Below, piece after piece: positions 21,545-32,029 of a DNA stretch of 64,000 nt. The stretch's first letter is position 1. Every line of letters begins with the position of its first letter. The notes below the pieces were generated by a model. The model ran no database searches. It saw only the letters and a program-made list of their open reading frames with translations, and was not told the origin of the DNA. The DNA is taken from assembly GCF_020497125.1 (NCBI RefSeq), contig NC_059084.1:39006399-39070398 (forward strand), read 5' to 3'. The DNA is from Mauremys mutica. Its lineage: Eukaryota; Chordata; Testudines; Geoemydidae. Both the position numbers and the translations under genes were made by a program.

Positions 21545-22125
21545 TGTCTGAAGGGGAGTCAGTTTAGTGTCATCTGCGAACGTGCTGATGGTGCAATCCA
21601 TCCCATCATTCAGATTATTCGTGAAAATGTTGAAGAAAATCATCCTTAGGACCTACCCCTGCGGCACTTCACTTGATACCAGCTGCCAGCTAGACATAGA
21701 GCCATTAATCGCTACCCATTGAGCCCCATGATCTAGCAAGCCTTCTATCCACCTTATAGTCCATTCATCCAATCCATCCTTCTTTAAGTTGCTAGCAACA
21801 ATACTGCAGGAGACCGTATCAAAAGCTTTGCTAAAGTCAAGGTCGATCACGTCCATCACTTTCCCTATATTCACAGAACCATTTATCTCAACATAGAAGG
21901 CAATCAGGTTGGTCAGGCATGACCTGCTCTTCGTGAATCCATGTTGACTGTTCCTGATCACCTTCCTCTCCTCCAAGTGCTTCAAAATGGATTCCTTGAG
22001 GACTTGGTCTATGATTTTTCTGGGGACTGAGGTGAGGCTGAGGTAAGGCTATAGGTCCCCAGATTCTTGTTCTCTTTTTTTAAAGATGGACACTATATTT
22101 GCCTTATTCCAAGACCTCCCCCTGA
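21545..22125 (-). mobile_element. CR1 LINE fragment (reverse transcriptase)
   Basis: Minus strand. Downstream of a broken N-terminal part there is a 110-residue open stretch (21985-21653) with HLEERKVIRNSQHGFTK, the motif-A-like LDFSKAFDTVS and [17 protein letters not shown]. It continues past a stop into FADDTKL near 21580. These are CR1 RT motifs. Fragmentary and inactive. Confidence 0.88.
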
Positions 22126-22212
22126 TTGCCATGAGTTTTCAAAGATAATGGCCAATGGCTCTGCAATCACATCAGCCAACTCCCTCTTACACCATTTTCC
22201 CTCATACATAGC

Positions 22213-22340
22213 TCTGGGGAAGAAGAAATTAATTGACTTGCCCAAAGTCACAGAAGAAGACTCTGGAGGATGAGGGAAATGAACCCAGTTCTTGATACTG
22301 CCAAGCTAGGACCCTAGACACTGGATGAGCCACCCGATCT
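22213..22340 (-). repeat. MIR-like SINE relic
   Basis: TTGACTTGCCCAAAGTCACA followed by GAACCCAGTTCTTG and a tRNA-like segment on the right resembles MIR/CORE-SINE in reverse orientation. Old and diverged. Confidence 0.6.
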
Positions 22341-22737
22341 CCATGAAGTCAATTTTATCCCTGCAAGAGTGATTTATGATTTTGGATGCCTCTGTTCTTG
22401 GGAGACCAGCTTCCAACCCCTTAAACAGCTCTGATTTTCAGAAAGTGCCGAGCACTGCCCTTCTGAAAATCAGGCCCCTAGAAGATGTCTCAAATTGGGC
22501 ATCTTACAATCACTAATCATGTTTGAAAATGTTGGCCATTATTCTTAGGAATTCTTTGCCCACCTGCAATTAGCTTATTACAGAATATTTGAATAGATCA
22601 ATGATAATAGGCTAATATTTCATGGGTCCTTTCCTCCTCCTTATGTACATACATGGCTTTTATGTCTTTCTTAAATAATCTACCATCAACCTGTCTTAAT
22701 AAAGTTAAGACATTGCTTTTGTAGAGGACTGGATATA

Positions 22738-22862
22738 GGGTAACCAGACAGCAAGTGTGAAAAACCAGGACATGGTGTGAAGGGTAATAAGAGCCTATAT
22801 AAGAAAAAGACCCAAAAATCGGGACTGTCCCTAGAAAATCGGGACATCTGGTCACTCTAACT
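22738..22862. mobile_element. Short interspersed element with inverted ends
   Basis: About 125 bp starting AGGGTAACCAGACAGCAAG and ending GGACATCTGGTCACTCT. The ends are inverse of each other. The internal phrase AAAATCGGGACTGTCCCTAG is partly palindromic. It resembles a compact repeat that I recognise as common in turtle DNA; I cannot name the family. Confidence 0.6.
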
Positions 22863-23093
22863 GGATATAATAGCATTGACATATTATTTATATTTCTACC
22901 TTAACATGTAAAACAAAGCTTCCCTTCAGTTGACTTTTCCCTCATTTGATATAAAACTGGGTGCCTAAAGATGTAAATAGATGCTTAGTGGGGTTTTCAA
23001 AAACACATGGGTGCCTAAACCGTAACAATCTCATCCTAGGAATTTTAAAAAGATGAGCAAGCATAACTATTTTATATTCATGGATAGATCATT

Positions 23094-23330
23094 TTATAGA
23101 CTGGGAAACTGAGACACAGGGTGGTGTGGTCACATGATAAAGATGATGTAGTGAGACAGTCATGGAGCTGAGAATAACCCAGACCCCCAGATCTCTGAAT
23201 TCCTCCCAGAACCAATAGTATCCAAGAGTCCTGACTCCAAACAACACCTCCTCTAAATATGACACCCACTCCACAGCCAAGAACTCAACAGCCCAGGACT
23301 CATGACTCCCAGACCCCTTTCTCTAGCCAC
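23094..23330 (-). repeat. MIR-like SINE relic
   Basis: The phrase ACTGGGAAACTGAGACACAG, then a decayed GGTCACA-type core and AACCCAGA, is the MIR signature read in reverse. The copy is old. Flanking DNA to about 23560 looks like more of the same in poor condition. Confidence 0.65.
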
Positions 23331-23339
23331 TAGAACCCC

Positions 23340-24170
23340 CTCCACTCCCAGAGCCTGGGACAGAATGGAGGAATCGTGATGCCTAGCACCCTGTTTTAAC
23401 CACAATATGAACTGCACTTCCAGAGGCAAGAACTGAACAACCCCAAAATAATTTCTGGTCCCCTTCTCTAACCACTAGATCCCACTCCACTTCTAGAACT
23501 TTAGGCAGAACCTAGGCCGCTATTCTAAACACTAACCTGAAACCATTTCTTCTTTATCCCATACAGAATACATTCATTAACTTGATACGTATGAGATACA
23601 GTAAGCCTCGTGAGGTTTCAAAATTTATATTTAATCTGAATTGAGATGAAGGCAAGACCTTGCAAAATAAATAAATAAATAAATATAATAGCCCTACCAT
23701 AGAATAGGAAATATCTCACCCTCCCACATTACACTATCCCCTCCACTTGCAGAAATCAGAATTAACTACAGGAGTACATGAGCTTCTGACAGTAACCCCA
23801 AAGAATGCTCACATTCAGGCTTTAATACATTATTTGTCGAGTTCTGATTTCATATCCACTAGATCCCACTCATTCCTGGAAATGGCATGGAACCCAGAAG
23901 TCCTGACTAATTTTCTCAGGCTTTAGCTTCTTCTTCAGCTTTCTCTTCCAGTGCCACGAACCCATCCCAGAAGTCCTAAGACTTCCTTTGCTTCACAGGC
24001 CAGTCAAATAGCCACTTCTTTCTACGTACGTCAAATACCCCCCTTATACCACCCTCAACATAGTTGGCACAGGACGATATTTACAAAGCCTGTTGAGTTT
24101 CCATGCCTCAAAGAAACAGAAAGAATGGAAACGCTCCATGATTTTTTTAATGACTCCCCTTCAGACGGAA
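23340..24170. other. No gene; short simple repeat
   Basis: Nothing coding was recognised. A short (AAAT)n run lies at about 23668-23686. Confidence 0.5.
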
Positions 24171-26600
24171 TCCCCTGATCTCCAAAGCACAAACTCTTTT
24201 GCTCCTGCCCAGTAAAGCTAAAGGGGATTTCAGAGATTGTTTGATTCTAGCTCCAGCATAGCACAGGGCTGAGATAAAACTTTAGACTGAATGTTCTAAG
24301 AAGGCCCATTTCTGATTTTAACATGGTGTCATGGACTATAAGACCAGAAGGGGCCTGAGAACTTCCCTCAGAACAATTCTTTTAGAATTAAAAAAACCAA
24401 CAACCGCCTATCTTGATTTAAAAATAGCCAGGGATAGAAAATCCACCATGATCTTGGGAAATTGTTCCAATGGGAGTTGGGCAGCTAACTCCCTGAGAGC
24501 TGAGAGCACCTTAAACACTCCCCATTTACAATAAGATCCTAAAATGTTGCCACTTCACACAGATGAAGGTGTAACCCAGGCTAACATACTGAAACTCGTT
24601 CTTCCTCTCTATTGGCCAGAGGACATGGAGAGCATGTCTGCTACAGCCTTTGAGCTGATGGTTCAGGTTTTTTATCTCAGCCAGTAAGTACTCATGTTTA
24701 TTTTGAGAGGTTCTGAGTTCAACCCTTGTAGATGTCCCTCTCAAAATTCCATAGCAGCTGTGGCAAATTGCCGGCACTATTATGATGGGTCTTGCACTTT
24801 CTCTTCTTTACGGGGGGTTCAGGACATCATTTTTTGCCCCTAAATTGGAATATTAATTGCCCCACTAGTGTCCTAGAGGAGGGGAGTGGAGAGGGAGGGA
24901 CCTGGGCCCACCCTTTACTCCAGGTCCCAGCCCAGGGGCTCTGAGGATAGTGGTGAACCACTTGAACTGACGGTTCCTTCCTCTGGGCTACTTCCCTCTC
25001 CTGCCCTTCAGCTTGTAGGGGGCTTCCTGCCCTCCCTCTACACAAGCCAGGTGCCCCTTACCTAGGGTCTTGGACTTCTTTCCTCTGCTTCCCTTCAAAC
25101 TGTTCTCTGCTCCAGCACCAATCCTTTCTGCTCCAACTCCTCCCCTGTCTGATTGAAGCAGGGGTTTTTATCAGGTGACTGATTGCAGGTGCTCGAATTG
25201 GCTTCAGGTGCTCTAATTGGCTTCAGGTACTCTAATTAATCTATAGCAAACTTTCTTCCCTCTACAGGGAACAAGGCTCCCTTCTAACCCTCTCCTGCTG
25301 CCCTCTGGCCATGCTGTGTCACACAGCCTAAGAGCTGCACAGTCCTTGGGAGTCTCTGAAGTCTATAGGATGCAGTGGTGGTCAGTACCTTCATTGCCTT
25401 CTGCTCAAGTTCTCCACCTCATTACTTGCGTGGCCCCAGCCCCAATAATACCCAAGTGTTTGACAATCCTTAACAGCTTAACATCCCCACAATGTAGGGA
25501 AACAGTATTGTTAATCTTATTTAAGAGAAGCAGAACTGAAGTAGGGATTTTCAAAAAAACCCAAGGAAGTTAAGCATCCAACTCCCAGGAAAGAATAGCA
25601 AAGGGGGCACCTAACCTTCTTCGGCCTTGAAAATCCCAGACTGAGAGGAGGTATGAGTTATATGTAGTCCCAGAGGTTGTCTATGTCACAGTGCAAACTG
25701 GGCACAGCTCCTGAGAGACTTAATTTATTGTTGAATGATCATTTGTATGAAAAGCCAGACCTCAACATATCAGAGAGGGGATGGATACCCCACATGTACT
25801 GTGTATCCCATCGAAAGAGATCACATCCAGCACACTCATGAAACATTGTGTCCATAAATCAGTTACAGACCAAGAGCCAAAATCTCCATTAAAATCTGTG
25901 GAGCCAGCTGGTGTAAATCAGCATAGCCTTAGAGTAAATGGAACATATCTTCAGCCGGTGTAAATCAATGTACACTGGCTGCATTCTAGCTAGTAGACCA
26001 TATCCTCAGCTATAAACCTGCATAGATTGATTGAGGTCGATGGGTCAGATCCCCAGCTGATACAATTCAGTGTGCTTTCTGAATATTTCCCAATAGTTGA
26101 GGATTTGACCCTAAGAATTTTTGGTAAAAAAATATTCCATGAGTATTTCAAACACTGAAAATAAAATCATAAAGATCACAGTCTTCTCAGGAGGATTAAA
26201 AAATCAAATATATTGAAAAAATTATATAACAAAAATAATTCTTAACTGGCATGAGGATGTTATTATAGAATGTTCCATTAAATTAATAGGAATAATCTAA
26301 TATTTTATGGGTTATCCTTTCTCTCTAATACAAATACACAGTTAATTTGTATTTCCCATATGACCAGTCAGCAGTAGGATTTAAAAAGAAAAAATCTTTT
26401 TTTATTTTCACCAAGAATTTGTGGTATTGGATTGTTTGTTGGTTTTAACAAAGTTTCCATTTGTATTTCTATTTTTACAGTTTCAACTAAAGTTTACTTT
26501 GTCTAATGGAAAGAGTTTTTGTTAAAACGTGGGATTTTTTTAAATTGACAATTGGGAAATAAATGTTTTCATACATACTTTCCAGACCCCCTCTAGTTGT
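24170..26600. repeat. Inverted, OR-less relative of duplicon A
   Basis: Read in reverse complement, this 2.4 kb follows 16440-21560 in order. 24170-24280 matches 21440-21560, 24480-24660 matches 20460-20660, 25600-25690 matches 20040-20110, and 25730-26600 matches 16440-17920 minus the LTR. The OR gene and its upstream MITE are missing: the match stops at the OR stop codon region (near 25735) and resumes about 2.1 kb upstream of it. A 0.5-kb LTR-like insert sits at about 24780-25320. Confidence 0.85.
24780..25320. mobile_element. LTR-like insert in the inverted block
   Basis: A GC-rich stretch with no match in duplicon A, from about CACTTTCTCTTCTTTACGGG to CCATGCTGTGTCACAC. It includes three near-repeats of GGTGCTCTAATTGGCTTCA near 25190-25240. 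The composition suggests an LTR, probably reversed. The ends and target duplication are not clear. Confidence 0.45.
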
Positions 26601-27970
26601 TTGTTCCCATCATATAATAAATGAACCTTAACGACCAGAGATGGGCCTTCAGTGAACCTCAGATCTGAAGAACCCATTGTGAGGGGTTGTAATCTGATTC
26701 ATACTGAGGCTCCCAACCTGTAAAATAATGTAGAGGAACAGGCTATCTGCCTACCTGAGAAAGAAAATGAATCAATCAGAGCAGCTTCTGCCTATGGAGA
26801 ATCATTCCCAGTGTTGACACCGTAATTAGGCGAGAGATTAAAATATTTTTATTTAAAAAGCAAATTTTGCCCACTCTCTGCAATCTTCACTGGAAGTCAG
26901 ATGATTCTGAACACTGGAGATTCCAGGCTTGAACCAGTGGAGCTTCTTTGTGGAAATGTCCATGTGTTAGACGAGCATGAGATGTATCAAGCTGAATATT
27001 GATTCCTTTTGAAGTGTGTTTGAAATGCGCTGCTGTATGTATGTCCAGACGTGTATGTGTGTGACACTGATCGCTTTCTCAGGGCCACATTGGATTAATA
27101 ATATGTCCTAGTGACCAATTCTGAATTAATTGACAAGAAACATCTCCCTGGCCCTTGGGCAAAATCCAGAGGATTGCACTCGGGTTTTAATCAAGGCTTA
27201 CTCTTTTCAAATTGTTTTGGAGTTTTGCCTGTGTGTGTGAAATCTGAATAAAGATGCCAGGTTTCCCTTTCCATGATCTTGAGGCTGCTAGTCAGATCTT
27301 ACTTATTAATTTCAACTGAGCCAGGATTTCAGCCATAGAATTTCAGTCTAGAAAGAACCATTTGGATCCATTAGACTGACCTCCTGCATGACACAGGCCA
27401 GACAATTTCAGATAGCCATGCAGTCTCCTTTGCCCCGTGCATCCCTTAGTGTGTTTACAAAATAAAACCAACTCCATCAATTCCTACCTCTGGAAGAAAA
27501 AAAATTCTCTCCTCCTCTACATTTGCTGCTGCCTTTGCATAATTAAACAGTGGGAGACAAGCCTTTAAAATCCCTTTTCTAGCCTGTGGGGATCTCATGG
27601 CTAAAAGAGAGAAAGTGGCACTTCCTCTTAAGGGCGTTACCAGCAAAAGCAGTTTGTTATCTCTAAGTCTGTGCTGGAGAAGCAATATTTCCTTGAGAGC
27701 CCTGGGAACTGGAGACCTCTGTCGGTTAAGCAAGTGCAGAATGGGCAGGAGCACCAACAGACTCTCTGACTGGAAAGCCCTCCAGAACTGAAAGTGGAAT
27801 TCAGTCTTCATGGCCACTCCAGTGTATGGGCTAGGCACAGAATTCTAAAAACAGAGTCAGTAAATGCTAATTATAGCAGCATTGTCTAGTGGCATACCTG
27901 CTAGACATTAGTAACTGGCAAAAAAACAACAACAAAAAAACAACCTTTCCTTGGGAGCTAGATGCCTAAC
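26601..27970. other. No gene recognised
   Basis: A small old CR1-like 3' fragment (TTAGACTGACCTCCTGCATG) lies near 27345-27440, reversed. An open frame at 27455-27838 (minus) has no recognisable domain and is not called a gene. Confidence 0.5.
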
Positions 27971-27974
27971 TCAC

Positions 27975-28220
27975 TCGTGTATGTCTACACTGCAAGCTAC
28001 ATTTTGGAAGGCATCCACCCAGATGCACACACACACAGTCATGTAAGATCAGGCTAGGGCACTAAAAAAAGCTGTGTAGCCAATGCTTTGACATTAGGCT
28101 TCAGAGCTGCAGCCCACACCACAATGTCAACACCCCAATTTTTAGCATGCAACCTGCTAGCCTGAGCCTGCGGCCCCAGGCTGGGACACTTTCTCCCAGA
28201 TACAGTATAGACATGCCCTT
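27975..28220. mobile_element. MITE-like element
   Basis: About 245 bp bounded by GTATGTCTACACTGCAAG and CAGTATAGACATGCCC, imperfect inverted ends of the same GTCTACACT type as the other MITEs here. The target duplication is unclear. Confidence 0.6.
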
Positions 28221-28224
28221 AGGT

Positions 28225-29260
28225 GTTTCTTGAAATTCCACTGGGATCTAGATACAACAAAGCATTTAGGCACTTAACTGACCCTTTGGGTGCCTAACTC
28301 CAAAATTTTGTTCCCTGCTCACTTGCTGCCTAACCCTATAGGTGCCTGAATTCCAGCCAGTGAGCATGCCCAGAGGCTGGACAATCAGGTCTAAGTCCCT
28401 GCTCCAGTAAATAGTTAATTGTTCTTTACAACGTGGAACAACTCTGTCAGGTCAGACAGAGAGAGCCATTGCCCATGGGTTAATGCATTCAGCGAGACTG
28501 AGACACTGAGCTGCAGCTCCTATGAGATGCTGCAGAAGGAGTCTGACTCCCAATGTTTCAGTTTTGGAGTGTTTGGTTTATCAGTGCAAAAAAAATGGAA
28601 AGGTTCCATGAAAAGCAGCCGCCTTTCATATTTCTATATGAAAACCAGTTTGGATGGGAAAATTGTTGACCAGACGTATTTGCCGACAGTTAAGTAGCTG
28701 GTACGCTGTGGCCATGCTTTCTATACTGATCTGCATTGCCTCTGTTTCTTTTTGATCCTTCTGTCTGTTTGGTGTGTCCTCTTGCTGTCTTATGTCTTGC
28801 ACTTACACTGAAGGGTCTTTGGGGAAGGGACTGTCCCTTTGTTATGTGTTTGCACCTTGACTCCTCGAGTTATGACTGGACCTCTAGACTTAGCAGTGCT
28901 GTGCTGACCATGTCCACTCAGGCGGCTCTTTGCCTCTCCTAGTTGCTGTTAAGTCCCATAAATTTTCCCTTCTCTGAGGGATTCTTTATACCACACCCTT
29001 GTGCGTGTCCTTCCTGCTACTCAACGACACGCCAACCCTGGCTTCATTCTGGATAGTCCCATCTGCTTTTCTGGCTAACTTCAGAGATAATCGGTTTGTT
29101 GATCTCGCTGATGAATCTTGGTATTTGTTACAAATGTGTTCTGTGTAACACCCAGTATTTTTCAAAGACATGTAGACAGCTGTCTGTGTCTTGGTGGAAT
29201 CCCAAATGATATTAAAAAGAACCCAGCCCCCAAGATATTGCCGCTGTACACCAAAGTAAA
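28225..29260. other. No gene recognised
   Basis: Several 60-90 codon open frames occur, with no domain or family resemblance and no splice-flanked pattern. Nothing else was seen. Confidence 0.5.
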
Positions 29261-29261
29261 T

Positions 29262-29372
29262 CATAGAATATCAGGGTTGGCAGGGACCTCAGGAGGACAT
29301 CTAGTCCAACCCCCTGCTCAAAGCAAGACCAATCCCCACACAGATATTTGCCCGAGATCCCTAAATGCCCCA
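29262..29372 (-). repeat. CR1-tailed SINE, 5'-truncated copy
   Basis: Minus strand: GGGATTGGTCTTGCTTTGAG, then GACTAGATGTCCTCCTGAGG and CCAACCCTGATATTCTATG. This is the tail of the same SINE as the fuller copy at 29593-29760. The CR1-like 3' end suggests it was mobilised by CR1. Confidence 0.8.
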
Positions 29373-29419
29373 TTATCAAATAATTACTAATAGCAAATTA
29401 ATAAGCATTACCTAGAAGC

Positions 29420-29570
29420 TAGGTCAGTGGTGGGTAACCTGCAGCCCACATGTGACCCATCAAAGTAATCTGATTGCAGGCTATGATGCATTTTGCTGAT
29501 GACCTTATGCAGGGATGGCCCCCTGCAGCTCTCAGTGGCCAGGGTTCACCATTCCTGGCCTGTGATTATG
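29420..29570. mobile_element. hAT-like DNA transposon fragment
   Basis: Starts CAGTGGTGGGTAACCTGCAG and runs to CCATTCCTGGCC. It resembles the left end of a non-autonomous hAT element. The right end is not present. Confidence 0.5.
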
Positions 29571-29592
29571 CGAATGGCATATAATCAAATAT

Positions 29593-29760
29593 CAGTGTTG
29601 GATGGGACCTCAGGAGGTATCTAGTCCAACCCCCTGCTCAAAGCAGGACCAATCCCCAACTTCCCCCCCAATCCCTAAATGGTCCCTCAAAGATTGAATT
29701 CACAATGCTGGGTTTAGCAGGCCAATGCTGAAACAACTGAGCTATCCCTCCTCCCCACCC
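29593..29760 (-). repeat. tRNA-headed SINE with CR1-like tail
   Basis: Minus strand: the head GGGATAGCTCAGTTGTTTCA gives an A box, the middle AGCATTGGCCTGCTAAACCC carries a GCT anticodon-like loop, and the decayed B box is GTGAATTCAATC. The body ends CTAGATACCTCCTGAGG then CAACACTGATATTT, a CR1-style 3' end. The head looks derived from a serine-type tRNA. It is a SINE, not a working tRNA gene. Confidence 0.82.
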
Positions 29761-29764
29761 CATA

Positions 29765-30280
29765 GATTGGATATGAATCTATATAGAATTAAACTATATT
29801 ATTAGCAGTAGTTATTGTCCCATCTCCATGACATCTGTTCAACAGACTTTCAAGGTCCCAACAGATGGAATCAAACCCTTCCGCTCTGTGCTTCACAGGC
29901 CAGCAAGAAAGGAAATGTAGACACACTGATCTGCGCAAAGTGTTGGGATGGTGCCAAATTATTATGAATTGCTGTGATTGTTATGAATGAATGTGGGAAG
30001 CGTGGGCTTGGTACCTCTGACTTTGCTAGAGGATTCTGGGAGCAGGATTCTTTTAACATTAGATAAAGGATGTGAAAAATTACTGGAGGTGCTGAAACTG
30101 CATTTGAATGGTTAATAATGGCTTGATTTGCGTGTATGTTTCAACATCGAACTTTGGAATATCAGCCAGGGGTCCAGTTCACAAAGTAAAGAAGATGTAA
30201 AATCATGTGATCAGTGGGCTTGGTACAGGGTGACCTGGGTCAAAATGACAACTCTGGATGGCATCACGCTAAGAGCATAA
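29765..30280. other. No gene recognised
   Basis: Nothing identifiable; no open frame with family resemblance. Confidence 0.5.
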
Positions 30281-30282
30281 GT

Positions 30283-31976
30283 CAGGGGTTGGCAACCTTT
30301 CAGAAGTGGGGTGCCGAGTCTTCATTTATTCACTTTAATTTAAGGTTTCGCGTGCCAGTAATACATTTTAATGTTTTTTAGAAGGTCCCTCTCTATAAGT
30401 CTATATATTATTTACTAAACTATTGTTGTATTGTAAAATAAACAAGGTTTGCAAAAGGTTTAAGAAGCTTCATTTAAAATTAAATTAAAATGTTGCTCTT
30501 ACGCAGCCAGCCCGCTCAGCCCGCTGCTGGTCTGGGATTCTGTTCACCTAGGCTGGCAGTGGGCTGACTGGGGCCTGCAGCCGGGACCCCAGCTGGGAAG
30601 AGTCTGGCAGCCAGAACCCCAGAGCAGCAGCGGGCTGTGCGGGACTGGCGGCCGGGACCCCAGACCGGCAGTGGGCTGAGCAACACAGCCCATTGCTGCT
30701 CAGTGTTTCCATCTGCCGGCTCCTGCCAGCTGGGATCCTGGCTGCCAGACCTGCTCAGCCCACTGCCGGTCTGGGGTCCCGGCCCTGCCCACATACAGTG
30801 GGTACCTACCTTCTCCCTGGTTGTGGCCTATTGTCTTCCTCTCTCTGCACTGAGCTGAGGGTAGGAGTGCACAGAGCACAGGGCTAGGGGTGAAGGCTCT
30901 GGCCAGGAGCTAGAATGAGGGAGGGGGCTCAGGATTGGAGCACTTACCAGGGCAGCTCCCATTTGGTGTGAGGTGTGCAGGTGGGAATATGTGTGTGTGT
31001 GCGGGGGGGGGGGGTTGCAGGAGCTTCCGTTTGGTGCTCAGGTTGGGGGTGAGGATGTGGAGAGTTCAAGAGTCAGGATGTGGGGGGTTCATGGGGGTGG
31101 GGGGACTGGGTATGTGGGGGGTGCAAGAGTCAGGACAGAGGGCTGGGGGCATGTGAGGGGGGTGCGGATGTCAGGGCGGGGGGGGCTGGGTATGTGTGGG
31201 GGTGCCAGAGTCAGGCCTGGGGTCATGGTGGGGGTGAAGGAGTCAAGCAGAGGGCTGGTTGTGTATGAGGGGGATACAGGGCTCAGGGCAAGGGTCTGGG
31301 GTGTGTGTGGGACACAGGGTTCAGGGCACAGGCCTGAGTTGTATGCAGGGCTGTGGGGCTCAGGGCAGAGGGCTGGGGTGTGTGTGGGGGGGTCAGGGCA
31401 GAGGGCTGGGGTGTGTGTGGGACACAGGGTTCAGGGCACAGGCATGGGGTGTGTGCAGGGCTGTGGGGCTCAGGGCAGAGGGCTGGGGTGTGTGCAGGGC
31501 TGTGGGGTCAGGGCAGAGGGCTGGGGTGTGTGTGTCAGGGGGTCAGGGCAGGGGGCTGGAGGGGATATGTCCCTATTCCACCCGCCCCAAGGCTCTGCCC
31601 CCGCTTCTTCTCTGCTTCTGTTGGGAGCAGCGAGCACGCTGACTCTGCTCCTTCCCAACCCACTCCCTCGCAGGGGCCATCAGCTGATCGGCCAGCAGGG
31701 AGGGAGGGACGGAGAGGCGGAGGAGGGGCAGGAACCCAGCACACTACGGGAAGAGGCAGGGGAGCCAGCAGGACCAAGCTTCTGCCCCCTGCCCCTTGCC
31801 CCCTGCTCCCACAGGAGGGGCAGGGGGAGCGGAGGGCGGAGAAGAGCTGGCCAGGCCAGACTGGGCAGGATTTTTAATGGCACGCTGCTGCCTGCTGGCT
31901 CCGGCAGGCAGCAACATGCCATTTAAAATCAGCTTGCGTGCCGTCTTTGGCACGCGTGCCATAGGTTGCCGACCCC
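30283..31976. mobile_element. hAT-like non-autonomous transposon with a large GC-rich interior
   Basis: The left end CAGGGGTTGGCAACCTTTCA and the right end CCATAGGTTGCCGACCCC are inverted relatives. Near the left end GTTTCGCGTGCCAGTAATAC, and near the right end TTGGCACGCGTGCC, are further typical pieces. No transposase is encoded. The interior holds GC-rich repeats and a G-rich minisatellite. No exact 8-bp target duplication is visible. The long open frames inside come from the repeat, not from a gene. Confidence 0.72.
31000..31560 (+). repeat. G-rich minisatellite
   Basis: Repeats built on CAGGGCAGAGGGCTGGGGTG with GTGTGTGGGG spacers, plus a run of about 13 G near 31003. From about 31310 a higher-order unit of about 115 bp recurs, pairing GGGACACAGGGTTCAGGGCA with GTGCAGGGCTGTGGGG. 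Lack of stop codons across it creates a 317-codon open frame at 30973-31926. I do not call this a gene: it is low-complexity Gly/Arg/Val-rich sequence and several overlapping frames are also open. Confidence 0.85.
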
Positions 31977-32029
31977 AGTTAACATCTGAAGGTGCTGTGA
32001 GATAGAGGGCCCAGGGTGAGTATAAAAAT

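Noticed and set aside
27455..27838. 127-codon open frame on the minus strand
   Set aside because: No domain, no recognisable family and no paralogue in the window; expected by chance in this much sequence.
29593..29760. A functional tRNA gene on the minus strand
   Set aside because: The A and B boxes are present but diverged, the cloverleaf is incomplete, and the sequence runs straight into a CR1-like SINE tail.
30973..31926. A 317-codon open frame that could be called a gene
   Set aside because: It is made of a G-rich tandem repeat and hAT flank, has Gly/Arg/Val-rich low-complexity sequence, and overlapping frames on both strands are also open.
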